Shown in pieces: positions 4,431 through 5,663 of a stretch of 5,663 bases of DNA (the stretch's first letter is position 1; every line of letters starts with the position of its first letter). Both the position numbers and the translations under genes were made by a program. The notes under the pieces were generated by a model. It saw only the letters and a program-made list of their open reading frames with translations. It was not told where the DNA came from and made no database searches. Source of the DNA: Phormidesmis priestleyi. Lineage in GTDB: Bacteria > Cyanobacteriota > Cyanobacteriia > Phormidesmidales > Phormidesmidaceae. The stretch covers positions 1-5,663 of the forward strand of contig QBMP01000290.1 in the NCBI GenBank assembly GCA_003242115.1, given 5' to 3'.

Positions 4431-4850
4431 GAAGCTAACCGGGCCAAAGAAACGGGCGTTTATGGCCGAACTGTCGCAGCAGACTACTACGACAGTTCGG
4501 CAAGGAAAACAGAAACCTATCTCGGCTGGGGCCGCGCAGCGGTTCAACTAGGTCTGCATGAGCAGCGAGTGGGCGTTGTGTGCATGGACAATTATCAAGC
4601 TAGAGGCGACCAAACGACAGAGGAGAAACAGCCGCAACTAGAGTCAGATATCCGGCAGTTAGTCGATGGCCAATCACAGGCAGATCCGCAATTGAGAACC
4701 ACATTTTACTATGCAAGGGTGAGCGCCCAAGCGGTGAGAGAGGCGCTAATAGAGGAGAAAGGCTATACCGATGAGTCGTTACCCACGCGTCAGACAATCG
4801 GGGCAATGCTCAATCGGATGCGCTATCGCCTAAAAAAACGCAAAAAGTAA
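4431..4850 (+). other. Middle reading frame of the ISAzo13 transposase
   Basis: This frame is open from the codon after TAA 4428-4430 to TAA 4848-4850, and resembles the family from about 4482 onwards. It encodes the region between the N-terminus and the catalytic core: a DYYDSSARKTETYLGWGR segment, a charged linker, and LIEEKGYTDESLPTRQTIGAMLNRMRYRLKK, which looks like a helix-turn-helix-type DNA-binding part. GTG 4569 could start a shorter product, but the similarity extends upstream of it. Frame one (4387-4551) overlaps this frame by 121 bases, and any ribosome change must happen in that overlap. Confidence 0.6.
4832..4838 (+). promoter_or_regulatory. Slippery heptamer A AAA AAA, candidate -1 frameshift site
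   Basis: In the middle frame the codons are CTA AAA AAA CGC, so the seven A residues sit in the X XXY YYZ register. A -1 slip moves ribosomes into the frame coding for KKTQKVNPHKKVPETE, which is the family's continuation, and avoids the TAA at 4848-4850. I could not identify a strong stimulatory hairpin after it or a clear Shine-Dalgarno-like stimulator before it. Transcriptional slippage on A7 is an alternative mechanism. Confidence 0.5.
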
Positions 4851-4864
4851 ACCCGCATAAGAAA

Positions 4865-5584
4865 GTGCCCGAGACCGAGGCTATTTTTGAGAATGTCGCG
4901 CAAGCGCATCAAGCCGCTGCTGCTGACCCAAAAGTTTTGAGATTATCGATTGACTCTAAAGCAAAAGTCAGTATTGGCAACCTCTCTAGAGACGGCAAAG
5001 CGAGAGTGCTCGAACCGATAAAGGCCGATGACCACGACCATTATCGTCAAGCGACGCTGGTGCCGTTTGGTATTCTCGATGTTGCAGGCAATCAACTCTC
5101 GATCTATTTTGGTCAATCGGCTGAAACCAGCGACTTCATCGTCGATTGTTTACAGCTTTGGTGGCAGCGCCATCAAAGCGATTATCCTGACATTGAAGAA
5201 TGGGTGATTGACTTGGATAACGGGCCTGCTATCAATAGCCATCGAACTCAGTTTATCCAGCGCATGGTCGAGTTCGCTCAATCCGTCCAACTCAAGATCC
5301 GGCTGATTTACTATCCGCCTTATCACAGCAAATACAATTCAATTGAGCGCTGCTGGGCGGCACTCGAACACTACTGGAATGGCGCTATCCTAGACACGGT
5401 TGAAACCGCCTTGCGGTGGGCCGCCAACATGAAATGGAATGGCTTTACACCGATTGTGGAGTTAGTCGAAACGGTTTATCCAAAGGGCGTTAAGCTCTCT
5501 AGCGATGAATTAAAACCGTTCTCTGAACAATGGCAGCGGTCTGAAACACTCCCAAAATGGGATGTGACGATTGTCCCTAGATAA
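4865..5584 (+). CDS. ISAzo13-family transposase, DDE catalytic part (239 residues from GTG)
   Basis: This open frame holds the RNase H-like catalytic domain. Residues counted from GTG 4865 show the three acidic sites: Asp30 in RLSIDSKAKV, Asp118 in VIDLDNGP, and Glu161 in YYPPYHSKYNSIERCW. All three match the ISAzo13 family DDE pattern, and the tail WNG...VYPKGVKL...LPKWDVTI is also typical. The similarity continues upstream of the GTG in the same frame (KKTQKVNPHKK), so the GTG is probably internal and the piece is normally joined to the middle frame. Alone it lacks the DNA-binding region and should not transpose the element. Confidence 0.8.
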   Translation: MPETEAIFENVAQAHQAAAADPKVLRLSIDSKAKVSIGNLSRDGKARVLEPIKADDHDHYRQATLVPFGILDVAGNQLSIYFGQSAETSDFIVDCLQLWWQRHQSDYPDIEEWVIDLDNGPAINSHRTQFIQRMVEFAQSVQLKIRLIYYPPYHSKYNSIERCWAALEHYWNGAILDTVETALRWAANMKWNGFTPIVELVETVYPKGVKLSSDELKPFSEQWQRSETLPKWDVTIVPR

Positions 5585-5585
5585 T

Positions 5586-5611
5586 CGGTATCTTATTCTT
5601 TTGCGGCCCCC
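5586..5611 (-). repeat. Right terminal inverted repeat of the ISAzo13 element
   Basis: Its reverse complement starts GGGGGCCGCAAAAGAATA and ends TACCG, matching 4290-4315 at 20 of 26 positions. It begins one base after the transposase stop codon (5582-5584), so the gene runs right up to the terminus. Confidence 0.8.
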
Positions 5612-5663
5612 TTATGTGTCAAAAGTTTTTTGTTTTTATGAAATTAGTGACTTAGCGGAAATC

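Larger units (their letters stand above)
4387..5584 (+). pseudogene. ISAzo13-family transposase interrupted by two frameshifts
   Basis: The DDE transposase of the element is spread over three frames. Frame one (ATG 4387 to TAG 4551) gives the N-terminus up to KKRAFMAELSQ. The family sequence then continues in the -1 frame as DYYDSSARKTETYLGWGRAAVQLGL from about 4482, running to TAA at 4850. It continues again in the next -1 frame through KKTQKVNPHKKVPETEAIF to TAA at 5584. Joined, the product is close to 400 residues, a plausible full length for the family. The first shift is at a CAGCAG run with no slippery heptamer, so it is probably an indel mutation. The second is on A AAA AAA at 4832-4838 and could be programmed. 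Because the first lesion blocks the full protein, I call this a pseudogene, while noting that a sequencing error would also explain it. Confidence 0.8.
4290..5611 (+). mobile_element. ISAzo13-family insertion sequence, complete, 1322 bp
   Basis: Both ends are visible. The left end starts GGGG at 4290 and the right end finishes CCCCC at 5611. The two ends form 26-bp imperfect inverted repeats with 20 identities, including an unbroken shared block GCAAAAGAATA. TTA occurs directly outside each end (4287-4289 and 5612-5614), which reads as a 3-bp target duplication. The enclosed transposase belongs to the ISAzo13 family and fills most of the element. Intact ends and the visible duplication suggest fairly recent insertion, yet the transposase frame is interrupted, so the copy may depend on a transposase made elsewhere or on frameshifting. 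Confidence 0.85.

Noticed and set aside
4287..4547. 86-residue minus-strand open frame over the left end of the ISAzo13 element
   Set aside because: It runs antisense to the transposase N-terminus and across the terminal repeat; the plus-strand reading has clear family similarity.
1..5663. CRISPR array, tRNA or rRNA genes, phage or defence cassette
   Set aside because: I saw no regularly spaced direct repeats, no cloverleaf-type tRNA pattern, no rRNA-like sequence, and no gene outside transposases, the phosphoesterase and the membrane protein.

Overview
The window looks like a stretch of cyanobacterial chromosome. The evidence is one HIP1 octamer (GCGATCGC, 2365-2372), moderate base composition, and transposase types that I recall as common in cyanobacteria (ISAs1, ISKra4 and ISAzo13 families). 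Family assignments come from remembered motifs, not from a search. I cannot name the species.

Layout. At 1-365 is the right end of an ISAs1-family insertion sequence, with the transposase C-terminus and the terminal CCCTG. It abuts a frameshifted C-terminal scrap of a second DDE transposase (366-581). Two intact chromosomal genes follow on the minus strand: a membrane-anchored calcineurin-like metallophosphoesterase (605-1507) and a 392-residue membrane protein (1848-3026). The N-terminal half of the latter resembles an archaemetzincin-like metzincin that has lost most of its zinc site. The 340 bp between them holds nested inverted repeats and a short tail that may be left from an IS200/IS605 tnpB 3' end.

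Upstream of the membrane protein, 3206-3760 is an essentially non-coding segment bounded by 25-bp imperfect inverted repeats. It looks like a small non-autonomous element. Its right arm coincides with the point where an ISKra4-family transposase (3748-4083, minus strand) breaks off after its N-terminal part.

The last third is a complete ISAzo13-family insertion sequence, 4290-5611 (1322 bp), with 26-bp imperfect terminal inverted repeats and flanking TTA direct repeats. Its transposase is spread over three successive -1 frames. The first shift looks like a mutation. The second falls exactly on an A AAA AAA slippery heptamer and could be programmed. A strong two-tier hairpin precedes its ribosome binding site.

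Overall, this is a transposon-rich accessory region carrying two ordinary-looking cellular genes. Those genes are on the same strand but far apart, so there is no sign of an operon. I saw no CRISPR array, tRNA, rRNA or multi-gene defence or biosynthetic system. The items most worth a second look are the inverted-repeat segment, the degenerate metzincin-like membrane protein and the frameshift site.
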